Of a stretch of DNA of 64,000 nt, positions 35,320-43,328 are shown piece by piece; position 1 is the stretch's first letter, and each line of letters opens with the position of its first letter. The stretch is taken from positions 1 through 64,000 of the forward strand of contig JAGWFT010000002.1 in NCBI GenBank assembly GCA_028867755.1, in the 5' to 3' direction. Source of the DNA: Nitrososphaerota archaeon (GTDB lineage Archaea; Thermoproteota; Nitrososphaeria; Nitrososphaerales; Nitrosopumilaceae). The notes beneath the pieces are model-generated. The model did not search any database. It saw only the letters and a program-made list of their open reading frames with translations, and was not told the DNA's origin. Both the position numbers and the translations under genes were made by a program.

Positions 35320-35328
35320 TATATATAA
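35320..35328 (+). promoter_or_regulatory. TATA box of argH
   Basis: TATATATAA is centred about 25 nt before ATG 35349, which fixes that ATG as the start rather than the TTG at 35316 that lies before the TATA box. Confidence 0.6.
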
Positions 35329-35348
35329 CCATTTTATTTCCTAAGTTG

Positions 35349-36818
35349 ATGTACAGGTCTAGATTAGACGGAAAATTAGACGACGTTACATTAGAATTTC
35401 TTTCATCCATTTCTGACGACTTTGAAATTGTTTTGTATGATATTCTAGGAAGTCAAGCCCACACACTGATGCTTTTAGAAAATAAAATCATCAGCAGGAA
35501 TGAAGCAATCAAGATTTTAAGTGCACTTGAAAAATTAAAAAAAGAAAACATTTCAAAAAAATCTGAAGCCGAAGATATTCACGAGCTCATAGAATCCATG
35601 GTCATAAAGAAAGCAGGAAAGGAAGCTGGAGGAAAGATGCATACGGCAAGATCAAGAAATGATCAGGTTGCACTTGACATTAGGATGAAAATTCGTGATG
35701 ATATCAATATGGTTTGCTTTTGTCTGAATCAGACAATAGTGACTCTCATTGATTTGGCAGAGAAAAACCAACGTGTTATAATGCCATTGTATACTCACAC
35801 ACAGCAAGCGCAAGTAGGGCTATTTTCCCACTTTCTTCTTGCATACGCAGACGCTCTTTTCAGGGATCTTGACAGGTTCTATATGGCATATGGGCGAGTC
35901 AACGAGTCGCCACTAGGAGCAGGCCCTGTAGGAGGAACAAGCATTCCTATTGATAGACAGTTCACAGCTAAGATGCTTGGTTTTAAAGGTCTGGTGGAAA
36001 ACTCTATTGATGCAACAACCTCTCGCGACTTTGTTGCTGAATACCTTGGAAACGCAGCAATACTTATGACAAATTTGAGCCGAATAGCAGAGGACTTTAT
36101 TATCTGGTCTACCTTGGAATTTTCTTTCATTGAACTCTCTGATAGATTTACTTCCACTTCTAGCGTGATGCCACAAAAGAAAAACCCCGATGTATTGGAA
36201 TTAATTCGTGGCAAGACATCTCAGGTCATTGGATATCAGATGTCAGTATTGTCAAACCTCAAAGGATTACCATCTGGATACAATAGGGATTTGCAACAAA
36301 TCAAGGTCTCAATATGGCCCACATCCAAAATAATAATCTCGTCACTCTTGGTTGCAAACTCACTCCTTAAGACAATGAAAGTAAATGAAAAGAAACTACG
36401 TCAAGCAATAGATGGTGGATATTCAATATCACTTGACATAGCAGAAGCCCTAGTACGAAAAGGAATTCCTTTCAGAGATGCTCACAAAATTGTTGGTCAT
36501 CTAGTACAACTTGGTGTAAATTCAAAAAAACCCCTTTCATCTCTTTCATCTAATGAGATAAAGACTGTGATCTCAAGCAATGAAATAGACTCAAAGGAAT
36601 TGCATAAAATAATCCAGTCAACTACACCTGAATCTTCACTTGAAACTAGGACATCTCAAGGATCTGCAGGTAAACATGAACAACAACGTATGATTGCTGA
36701 CAGGAAACGCAAAGTTCAAGCTTACATGACAGGAACCAACAAAAGAACTAACGAGATAAGGCAATCTCTTGAAGCGTTGAATAGCAAGGTAATGTCATTA
36801 ATAAAAAACAAAGTTTAG
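35349..36818 (+). CDS. argH: Argininosuccinate lyase
   Basis: The 489-residue enzyme splits argininosuccinate to arginine and fumarate. It begins MYRSRLDGKLDD, has EDIHELIES and TARSRNDQVALDIR near residue 103, the active-site HTQQAQVGLFSHFL near residue 150 and the family signature SSVMPQKKNPDVLELIRGK near residue 275. The upstream in-frame TTG 35316 lies before the TATA box and is not used. The fumarate produced feeds complex II encoded just upstream, although the genes are on separate promoters. Confidence 0.95.
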   Translation: MYRSRLDGKLDDVTLEFLSSISDDFEIVLYDILGSQAHTLMLLENKIISRNEAIKILSALEKLKKENISKKSEAEDIHELIESMVIKKAGKEAGGKMHTARSRNDQVALDIRMKIRDDINMVCFCLNQTIVTLIDLAEKNQRVIMPLYTHTQQAQVGLFSHFLLAYADALFRDLDRFYMAYGRVNESPLGAGPVGGTSIPIDRQFTAKMLGFKGLVENSIDATTSRDFVAEYLGNAAILMTNLSRIAEDFIIWSTLEFSFIELSDRFTSTSSVMPQKKNPDVLELIRGKTSQVIGYQMSVLSNLKGLPSGYNRDLQQIKVSIWPTSKIIISSLLVANSLLKTMKVNEKKLRQAIDGGYSISLDIAEALVRKGIPFRDAHKIVGHLVQLGVNSKKPLSSLSSNEIKTVISSNEIDSKELHKIIQSTTPESSLETRTSQGSAGKHEQQRMIADRKRKVQAYMTGTNKRTNEIRQSLEALNSKVMSLIKNKV

Positions 36819-37262
36819 TGATAGTAAAATATCTCTTTTAGATTTAGTTTATTGAATGATATTTAGTTGGTTTCAAGATCTAAAGTTCGAATCTGCTTTT
36901 TACAGTTTTTGATTTCATAATTTGAGCTTGCATTAGTCCAGACATTCTATTTCGTAGCATCGTACTCATAGATTGAGTATCAATTTGATGTTCCATTTAC
37001 TTATATGAATAACATTCAGAAATATAAGATTGGTCTGCCATTTTTGGAAATGACACCATCTTTTGATGCTCTGGGGGCTTAGTTAACTGGGGAACAACTA
37101 ATAATGATACAGAACCAAAAAAATTGATAAAGCTAAGTTTTACTGAAATTTTTTGCAAATTATGATGCCTAAAGGAGCAATTTTAATGGAGTAATCTTGA
37201 CTTTTTCATTGATTTTACTTCACATTGCTATAGATAAAAAATCCCTGCAATGAGATGCAAGT
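36819..37262. other. Long AT-rich intergenic region with one candidate small ORF
   Basis: This 444-nt stretch carries no tRNA or box C/D structure that I can find. On the minus strand it contains a 38-codon ORF with a good promoter. The plus strand shows only short frames, the longest with no promoter or SD. Confidence 0.5.
36880..36996 (-). CDS. Candidate 38-residue protein with leaderless promoter
   Basis: The ORF starts MEHQIDTQSMSTMLRNRMSG and continues with LMQAQIMKSKTVKSRFEL. It is Met/Gln/Lys-rich and could form one amphipathic helix. On the minus strand CTTATATTTC ends 22 nt before the ATG, so the TATA core is centred near -27. No family is recognised, and chance cannot be ruled out at this length. 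Confidence 0.4.
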   Translation of the reverse strand: MEHQIDTQSMSTMLRNRMSGLMQAQIMKSKTVKSRFEL

Positions 37263-37475
37263 ATGTACCAATTCGTACAACCACAATCGGACAACAAACC
37301 TAACTACACTGCGGGTCAAACGTGGGGAGCTTTGAAGAAGGCATGGCGAGGATACAAGATTGCCAAAGTGCAAAGTGATCACGCCAGAATGTCAGAATAT
37401 GCTACAAAAATCAGAACCCTTCAGAATGACTTGGGAATAAAACAAGCAGAATTTCCAGAACTACACCTGCATTAG
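37263..37475 (+). CDS. Small conserved-looking protein of unknown function
   Basis: The 70-residue product has a Gln/Asn/Tyr-rich start, then a basic helical part (WGALKKAWRGYKIAKVQSDHARMSEYATKIRTL) and an acidic/His end. The helix-rich, positively charged core could bind RNA or protein. It stands alone between argH and tRNA-Lys. I recognise no family; real coding is supported by codon character and lack of overlap. Confidence 0.6.
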   Translation: MYQFVQPQSDNKPNYTAGQTWGALKKAWRGYKIAKVQSDHARMSEYATKIRTLQNDLGIKQAEFPELHLH

Positions 37476-37576
37476 TTAGAACTCCCTTCTTTTTAGAGAC
37501 AATCTGCCAGTAGTAACTATTAGAAAAAATTCACAATTTTAGGATAATGCCAAGTATTAATCAAGTGAAGATATGG

Positions 37577-37650
37577 CGGGTTCGCGGGGATTCGGACCCC
37601 GGACAGCCGGATTAAAAGTCCGGTACTCTACCTGGCTGAGCTACGAACCC
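37577..37650 (-). tRNA. tRNA-Lys(TTT)
   Basis: The minus strand folds into a 74-nt tRNA: acceptor GGGTTCG/CGAACCC, anticodon stem CCGGA/TCCGG, loop CTTTTAA with anticodon TTT, T-arm CGGGG-TCCGAAT-CCCCG and discriminator G. No intron. Confidence 0.95.
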
Positions 37651-37748
37651 ATAGCGGAGGGTCATCGTTGTGTATAATTTAGTCCTTTACAAAATTTTTA
37701 GATGAAAAGAAAGCTTTAAACTCAGATTTTTGTTCACAATACTTCAAC

Positions 37749-37857
37749 GCCCTTGTAGTATAGAGAGGATATGGGGTAAAATCCAGTCCTTGTATAGCCC
37801 GGTCTAGAATGGGGCCCTGTCACGGCCTCGACGCGAGTTCAAATCCCGCCAAGGGCG
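37749..37857 (+). tRNA. tRNA-Asp(GTC) with a 34-nt intron in the D-loop
   Basis: The ends are acceptor GCCCTTG/CAAGGGC with discriminator G; the loop CTGTCAC holds anticodon GTC, and the T-arm is CGAG-TTCAAAT-CCCG-like. The gene is 109 nt, too long for a plain tRNA. Removing 37764-37797 gives 75 nt. The junction is supported by a splice motif: GTAT (37758-37761) pairs with GTAT (37792-37795), GAGG (37765-37768) pairs with CCTT (37788-37791), with three-nucleotide bulges AGA and AGC. The outer helix is poor, so this is a relaxed HBh'-type motif. Exon joining would need the splicing endonuclease and RtcB with archease. Confidence 0.9.
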
Positions 37858-37902
37858 CTTACACTTTTTATATTCAAAACTAGGTGTTAGATGTTTTATT
37901 AT

Positions 37903-38709
37903 TCAGTTTGGTAAATTCAATTTCTTGAGAGTTTCATTGAGGATTTCCTGACTGGCTGCTGCGATAAAAGAAATTCTTTGGTCGTAGCCAAGAGCTGAAT
38001 CAAGATGATTTGCATTCTTATCTACTATGATTCCGCCTGCTTCTAATGCAATAAGATATCCGGCAGCAACATCTGTGATTCTTAGCTTTTCTCTAAGGTC
38101 TACAAATAGGTCTACCATACCACGAGCAAATATTGCAAGCTCTAGTGCAACAGCACCAAAATGTCTGATGTGGTTAGATGCTGAAATGATAGGGGATAAT
38201 TTCTGCAGGGAATCAGGAGATATTCCAGACAAATCCACTCCTACTACAAAGTAAAGTGGCTTCTCTTTGTGAACCATGATCTTTTTTCTATTCATAAAAG
38301 CTCCATGACCTTTTGATGCAGAATACATATCACCAGTATACAAATCAATGATGACTGCATCAGTAACGGAACTAAGTTTATCTTTTGTAGCAAATGCAAG
38401 AGAACAACAAGAAAAGGGAATACCTCTTACTGCATTTGTGGAACCATCAACCGCATCCATTATTATAAAACCCTCTGGATTTTTTGAAAGCTCAACCTTG
38501 CCGCATTCTTCTCCAAGAACTATGCAGGGAAAACTAATTTCCCTTAGATAGTCCAAAACTGTTTTTTCTGCTACTATGTCTATTCGTCGTGATATATCTC
38601 CGCCTGCACCTCTGCCAAAATCTCCTGCAGATTCTTCTGTTCCTGGAAGATGTTTAACATTATCATAAACTCTCTTTGCAGCTTCCTCTAAAACCTCAAT
38701 TTTTTTCAA
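37903..38709 (-). CDS. Inositol monophosphatase-family phosphatase
   Basis: The 268-residue enzyme has the Mg-site motifs of the IMPase/FBPase family: GEECG near residue 65 (ligand Glu), MDAVDGSTNAVRGIPF near residue 86 (DxxDGSTN) and DVAAGYLIALEAGG near residue 208. In archaea these proteins hydrolyse inositol phosphates and often also fructose 1,6-bisphosphate; which applies here is not decided by eye. The gene follows tRNA-Asp and is divergent from the next ORF. Confidence 0.88.
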   Translation of the reverse strand: MKKIEVLEEAAKRVYDNVKHLPGTEESAGDFGRGAGGDISRRIDIVAEKTVLDYLREISFPCIVLGEECGKVELSKNPEGFIIMDAVDGSTNAVRGIPFSCCSLAFATKDKLSSVTDAVIIDLYTGDMYSASKGHGAFMNRKKIMVHKEKPLYFVVGVDLSGISPDSLQKLSPIISASNHIRHFGAVALELAIFARGMVDLFVDLREKLRITDVAAGYLIALEAGGIIVDKNANHLDSALGYDQRISFIAAASQEILNETLKKLNLPN

Positions 38710-38765
38710 GGATTTTTTTATTCACAATCCTAATTTATTTCAAGTAATCAAGAAAATAGCTCAAT

Positions 38766-38774
38766 GCATAAATA
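38766..38774 (+). promoter_or_regulatory. TATA box of the RfcL operon
   Basis: GCATAAATA is centred 27 nt before GTG 38797, in agreement with a leaderless start there. Confidence 0.5.
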
Positions 38775-38796
38775 GCAAAAGAAGTTGTGCCAATAT

Positions 38797-39915
38797 GTGA
38801 GTAGCAAAGACGAGTCAATTTTTAGCAAAGAAGCCTTGATGTCAACAAAACCGGGAAAGGATATAGTAAAACAAGCTTTGTTCAAAAGTAAGGGTTACAA
38901 ACAGTTTGACAAATACAAAAAGGAAGCAGAAGATGAACTTCCGAAATTTACAAAGAGATTTGCTGAAGATCTATTAAGGCAAATAAAATCTGATGATAAC
39001 CCCAATGAAACTCAAGAAAAATTTGCTGCTGAAGTGGGTTCAAGCGAGATAACTCTAGAGAAATCTCAAATAGATTCGGTCAAAAAGAGGCTAGAAAACT
39101 ACGATACCTTGTTTGATAGGGTGACCAGAATTCTTAATTCTAACTTTGTTAAAATGACATTTCCAGTTTTTAGCGCTCTTTATGATGCTTCATCGCAATA
39201 CTTTGGAGATCCAAATGATGTCAAAAAGAAAACTGACATCATAGACGGGCACATTATTGCAATAGATCTAAGTGAGCCAATGGATAGGATAATGGACAAA
39301 GATGAGGATGTGGAGTACCTTGATGACTACAAACTAATGAATCCATACATTCTACAACTTGCCAGAGCTAAGATTGCAAGTGGAGGGCAACATGTGTTGG
39401 AAGAATTTGAGCGAGGTTTCAAGGATGCAAGAATAGGTCAATATGTTGATTTTAAACTGAAAATGAAACCAAAGAACATAACAGAAGAATCTATGATTGA
39501 ATGTTATAAAAAATACAGAGCTGTCATGGGCACGGCAGGAAAGAACATGGCACTTGCCCGTCTTCCACTAGGTGAAATTTTCTACCTGGGAATGGCAAAA
39601 GCAGCAGAGTCAGTAGGATGTGGCAATGAGATAGAAGACTCGATCAAGAACAAGTTTGTTAAAGTTCCTTCTTGGCCACTTTATTATACAATTCTTAGAA
39701 ATGATGTACAAAAGGGATTTGAATTTACTATGAAAAAAAGCGAATTATATCTAAGTGAAGCAAGGCTTGCCTTGGAACTTTTGCCTGAAAACTTTTCACA
39801 TAGAGACTTTCTTGAATTCTTATTTCTTACTGTTGAACATTATAACTCATTCTGGTTTAACCAACTCCAAAAACAAAAACTTTGGTCAGAATTTGATTCA
39901 AAGCTTCACAAGTGA
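38797..39915 (+). CDS. Conserved-looking helical protein upstream of RfcL, unknown function
   Basis: The product is 372 residues from GTG 38797 (a TTG at 38785 would add four). It is soluble, highly charged and mostly helical, with no signal peptide, membrane segment or Cys cluster. Features include IIDGHIIAIDLSEPMDRIMDKDEDVEY in the middle and a conserved-looking PLYYTILRNDVQKGFEF. It ends 6 nt before rfcL, so the two are surely cotranscribed, which hints at a replication or repair role. I recognise no family. Confidence 0.7.
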   Translation: MSSKDESIFSKEALMSTKPGKDIVKQALFKSKGYKQFDKYKKEAEDELPKFTKRFAEDLLRQIKSDDNPNETQEKFAAEVGSSEITLEKSQIDSVKKRLENYDTLFDRVTRILNSNFVKMTFPVFSALYDASSQYFGDPNDVKKKTDIIDGHIIAIDLSEPMDRIMDKDEDVEYLDDYKLMNPYILQLARAKIASGGQHVLEEFERGFKDARIGQYVDFKLKMKPKNITEESMIECYKKYRAVMGTAGKNMALARLPLGEIFYLGMAKAAESVGCGNEIEDSIKNKFVKVPSWPLYYTILRNDVQKGFEFTMKKSELYLSEARLALELLPENFSHRDFLEFLFLTVEHYNSFWFNQLQKQKLWSEFDSKLHK

Positions 39916-39921
39916 TAGAAA

Positions 39922-41082
39922 ATGATGTGGTCTGAAAAATATAGGCCAAAAAATCTTCTTGAAATGATTGGCAATGAAGAAGCAAAGGAATCGTTTGTCA
40001 AGTGGATTGCCAAGTGGGTCAAGGGAACAAAACCGCTACTTTTGGTTGGGCCTCCAGGAATTGGAAAGACTACAATGGCTATGCTCTGTGCAAGACAATT
40101 TGGATATGATCTGATAAGTCTCAACGCAAGCGATGTCAGAAACAAACAGCGTATACAAGATATACTTAATCCGGTTCTGGGAAACCTCAGTGTACTTGGT
40201 AAAGCCATGATCTTTGTGGATGAAGTAGATGGAATCCACGGAAGATCTGATTTTGGTGGAGTGGGGGCACTTGTAGATATTCTAAAGGAACCAACAGTTC
40301 CAATAATCTTGGCTGCAAATTCTGATAATTCTGATAAAATGAAGGACATTAAGAAAGCTACAACAACGATAAGAATGAGACCCATACCGCCCAGGCTTTT
40401 ACGATTTTATCTGGAAGAGATTTTACGACGAGAGGGTGCCTCACTTAAGATTGGGACCATGATAAAATTAGTTCTTGATTCTAGAGGAGACATTAGATCA
40501 ATTCTAAATTCTTCTCAGGCCCTTGTATCTGGATTTGAACCACAAACTGACAAGTCTTTTGAAACAACAGACATAGAGTCTGCAATCAATGCATTTTTCA
40601 AGGCAAAATCACCAGAAGAAGCACTGTTAATACTTTATTCTTTAAGGATTGATCCACAAGAAAAGATAAACGCATTTTATTCAAGTGTGATAACAAGTTC
40701 ACTTTCAAAAGAAGAAATGAAAATGATGTTGGATGTGATATCAGAAGCTGATATGCTTTATGGAAAGATAATGAGAGAACAACAATGGAGGCTTTTACGA
40801 TATCTAGATTCGATTCTTGTTAGACTTTATAAAATAGGAACTACGGTCAGATATTCGCAATATAACCTCTCTTGGCCATTGATAACTCGATTGAGATGGG
40901 ATGGCAAAGCAATAAAGGAATTGGAAGCAAACCTGGCAAAACGAATGCATGTCTCTCGAAGTACGTTTGCAACTTTTTATCTTCCCTACATGTTGGCATG
41001 TATCAAAAACAAGACCTTGGTAATGGATCTCAATGAGAATGAAAATGCGATCATCCAAAAGGAGATGGCTATTACAAAATGA
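39922..41082 (+). CDS. rfcL: Replication factor C large subunit
   Basis: The 386-residue AAA+ protein begins MMWSEKYRPKNLLEMIGNEE (RFC box) and has Walker A VGPPGIGKTTMAM near residue 42 and Walker B MIFVDEVDGIHG near residue 96. It lacks the SRC arginine-finger box of small subunits, as expected for RfcL. It completes the clamp loader with RfcS. The next gene overlaps it by 4 nt. Confidence 0.94.
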   Translation: MMWSEKYRPKNLLEMIGNEEAKESFVKWIAKWVKGTKPLLLVGPPGIGKTTMAMLCARQFGYDLISLNASDVRNKQRIQDILNPVLGNLSVLGKAMIFVDEVDGIHGRSDFGGVGALVDILKEPTVPIILAANSDNSDKMKDIKKATTTIRMRPIPPRLLRFYLEEILRREGASLKIGTMIKLVLDSRGDIRSILNSSQALVSGFEPQTDKSFETTDIESAINAFFKAKSPEEALLILYSLRIDPQEKINAFYSSVITSSLSKEEMKMMLDVISEADMLYGKIMREQQWRLLRYLDSILVRLYKIGTTVRYSQYNLSWPLITRLRWDGKAIKELEANLAKRMHVSRSTFATFYLPYMLACIKNKTLVMDLNENENAIIQKEMAITK

Positions 41083-41396
41083 GCTGGCGTGCAATACCGA
41101 TGAAATTTCCTGGAACTTGCATAGTTTGCAAGAAAAAGATCGAAATAAGTGAAGTTGCCTTATGGGCAAAAGGACTAGGAGTCAAACATCAAGCATGTTC
41201 TGAAGTTGTGGATCTAAAATGTGTTATCTGCGGAGGACCAGCAGGATGCCAACAATGTGAATTTACAGATGACTGTGACAGAAACAAAGTTTCACAGATG
41301 TGTATATGCAAAAAATGCCAGGAGGGAAAAGAATCCTTTATTTTGTATCAAAAGGCCATTTCAAAGCATTTCCCAATTCTGAATCTGAAAGATTGA
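41079..41396 (+). CDS. Cys-rich zinc-binding protein in the RfcL operon
   Basis: The 105-residue product has at least eleven Cys: CIVCKK (near residue 14) with HQAC (near 38), then CVICGGPAGCQQC (near 48), CD, and CICKKC (near 74). The first unit, C-x2-C ... W-x-KGLG-x-KHQAC, resembles a PARP/LIM-like single zinc finger. At least two zinc sites are likely. It is translationally coupled to rfcL by an ATGA overlap, so a DNA-related role is a reasonable guess. Confidence 0.72.
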   Translation: MSWRAIPMKFPGTCIVCKKKIEISEVALWAKGLGVKHQACSEVVDLKCVICGGPAGCQQCEFTDDCDRNKVSQMCICKKCQEGKESFILYQKAISKHFPILNLKD

Positions 41397-41464
41397 ATTT
41401 ATCGATTAGTTTCTTGGCAAATAAGAGTAGAAAGTTAAAATTTACCCTCAATAGAGTGTGATCA

Positions 41465-41737
41465 ATGCCAGAAGGGACCACGAAGATTACTCCGATCGAT
41501 CCGATATTCCATGGAGAGTCCAACTATGAAGTAGGACTTGAAACCTTACTTGCCGAGACAAGAGATAAGGTCAGAAAATTACAATCCGATCCGAATACAA
41601 GCAAAGAGACTATACAAGACCTAACTGAACAATTGCAGGTCCTGGAAACCTTGTGGGAGAATTATCACATAGGAATGAACGTTTTCAGAAATGCAAAGGG
41701 TGGTCGTGACGGAATCCGAGAAGTCAAACCTGAGTAA
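41465..41737 (+). CDS. Small helical protein of unknown function
   Basis: The 90-residue product has an extended N-terminus (residues 1-18), one long coiled-coil-like helix (residues about 22-62, with LAETRDKVRKLQSDPN and LTEQLQVLETLWENY) and a Gly/Arg-rich tail. A TATA-like GTTAAAATTTA lies about 26 nt upstream of the ATG. It precedes the carboxylase genes by 36 nt but may be separate from them. No family is recognised. Confidence 0.6.
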   Translation: MPEGTTKITPIDPIFHGESNYEVGLETLLAETRDKVRKLQSDPNTSKETIQDLTEQLQVLETLWENYHIGMNVFRNAKGGRDGIREVKPE

Positions 41738-41773
41738 ATTAATATAGGTTGAGAGTCGCTTCTAATTCGAAAC

Positions 41774-43321
41774 ATGCACTCTGAAAAATTGAAAAATTTT
41801 TTGCATAAGAGGCGACAAGCAGAGCAGAGTGGTGGAGAAGAAAAAATTCAATCTCAGCATGAGAAAGGGAAACTTACTGCAAGAGAGCGAATAGATCTTT
41901 TACTTGACGAAAGTAGTTTTACAGAAATAGATGCTCTTGTGACTCATCATTATTATGAATTTGACATGCAAAATAAGAAATTCTTTGGAGATGGTGTAGT
42001 AACAGGTTACGGAACAATAAATGGTCGCAAGGTCTTTCTCTTTGCCTATGATTTTACTGTTCTTGGGGGAACACTAAGCGAGATGGGTGCCAAAAAAATA
42101 ACCAAAGTCATGGAACATGCAACTCGTGTGGGTTGCCCCATAATTGGAATAATAGATTCGGGAGGAGCTAGAATTCAAGAAGGAATTCTAAGTCTGGATG
42201 GATTTGCTAGCATATTTTATCACAACCAACTTGCCTCTGGAGTAGTTCCTCAAATTACCTGTAGTATAGGCCCATCTGCTGGCGGTGCAGTCTATTCTCC
42301 TGCAATGACCGATTTTGTTATAATGGTAGACAAGATTTCAACTATGTTTGTAACTGGTCCAGAAGTAGTAAAGACTGTTCTTGGAGAAGAAGTCTCATTT
42401 GACGAGCTTGGAGGTGCAATGTCACATGGAAAAATCAGTGGCGTCTCCCATTTTGTTGCAAAGAATGAATATCAATGCATGGACACTGTCAAATCTTTAT
42501 TGTCATACATGCCTCAAAACAATACTGAAGAACCACCTATAGTAGATACTGGTGATGATCCAAACAGACTTGATAATAATTTGATAAACATAGTTCCAGA
42601 GAATCCATTACAACCTTATGACATGAAAGAAATCATACATTCAATTGTTGATAATCATCAATTCTTTGAGATCCATGAACTATTTGCACAAAATGTCATT
42701 GTAGGATTTGGCAGATTGCATGGCAAAACTGTGGGGATTGTTGCAAATCAACCAATGGTATTGGCAGGTGCACTTGATATAGACTCATCAAACAAAGCGT
42801 CAAGATTTGTAAGACTCTGTGATTGTTACAATATACCAATTGTCACTCTTGTTGATACTCCGGGATATATGCCTGGAACCCATCAAGAACATGGAGGTAT
42901 AATTCGACATGGAAGCAAACTTTTGTATGCATATTGCGAAGCAACTGTACCCAAGATCACTATTATAATAGGAAAGGCATATGGAGGCGCTTACATTGCA
43001 ATGGGCAGCAAGAATCTGGGTACAGATATGAACTATGCCTGGCCAACAGCTCAAATCGCAGTATTAGGTTCAGAGGCAGCAGTAAGAATCATGAATAGGA
43101 AGGAAATTGAAACAGCAAAAGATCCCATATCTCTGAAAAAACAACTAGTTGATAATTTTACTGAAAAATTTGCAAATCCATATGTTGCTGCATCATATGG
43201 AACAATTGATACCGTGATTGATCCAGCTGAAACCCGACCTGTTATTATTCGTGCTTTAGAAGGTCTTACAAACAAGAGAGAAAGAAGAATTCCACGCAAA
43301 CACGGAAACATAAACCTCTAA
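41774..43321 (+). CDS. Acyl-CoA carboxylase carboxyltransferase subunit (acetyl/propionyl-CoA type)
   Basis: The 515-residue crotonase-fold subunit moves CO2 from biotin to acetyl- or propionyl-CoA. It opens with the usual RQAEQSGGEEKIQSQHEKGKLTARERI region, and has the oxyanion glycines in GIIDSGGARIQEG near residue 123, SIGPSAGGAVYSP near residue 162, and VDTPGYMPGTHQEHGGIIRHG near residue 362. In ammonia-oxidising archaea this enzyme fixes CO2 in the 3-hydroxypropionate/4-hydroxybutyrate cycle. Biotin carboxylase and carrier follow, 1-7 nt apart. Confidence 0.95.
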   Translation: MHSEKLKNFLHKRRQAEQSGGEEKIQSQHEKGKLTARERIDLLLDESSFTEIDALVTHHYYEFDMQNKKFFGDGVVTGYGTINGRKVFLFAYDFTVLGGTLSEMGAKKITKVMEHATRVGCPIIGIIDSGGARIQEGILSLDGFASIFYHNQLASGVVPQITCSIGPSAGGAVYSPAMTDFVIMVDKISTMFVTGPEVVKTVLGEEVSFDELGGAMSHGKISGVSHFVAKNEYQCMDTVKSLLSYMPQNNTEEPPIVDTGDDPNRLDNNLINIVPENPLQPYDMKEIIHSIVDNHQFFEIHELFAQNVIVGFGRLHGKTVGIVANQPMVLAGALDIDSSNKASRFVRLCDCYNIPIVTLVDTPGYMPGTHQEHGGIIRHGSKLLYAYCEATVPKITIIIGKAYGGAYIAMGSKNLGTDMNYAWPTAQIAVLGSEAAVRIMNRKEIETAKDPISLKKQLVDNFTEKFANPYVAASYGTIDTVIDPAETRPVIIRALEGLTNKRERRIPRKHGNINL

Positions 43322-43328
43322 CTTGGAT

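Noticed and set aside
37083-37200. CTGA and ATGATG pair as a second box C/D RNA
   Set aside because: Box spacing is wrong (15 nt between CTGA and ATGATG), a second C/D pair is missing and there is no closing stem.
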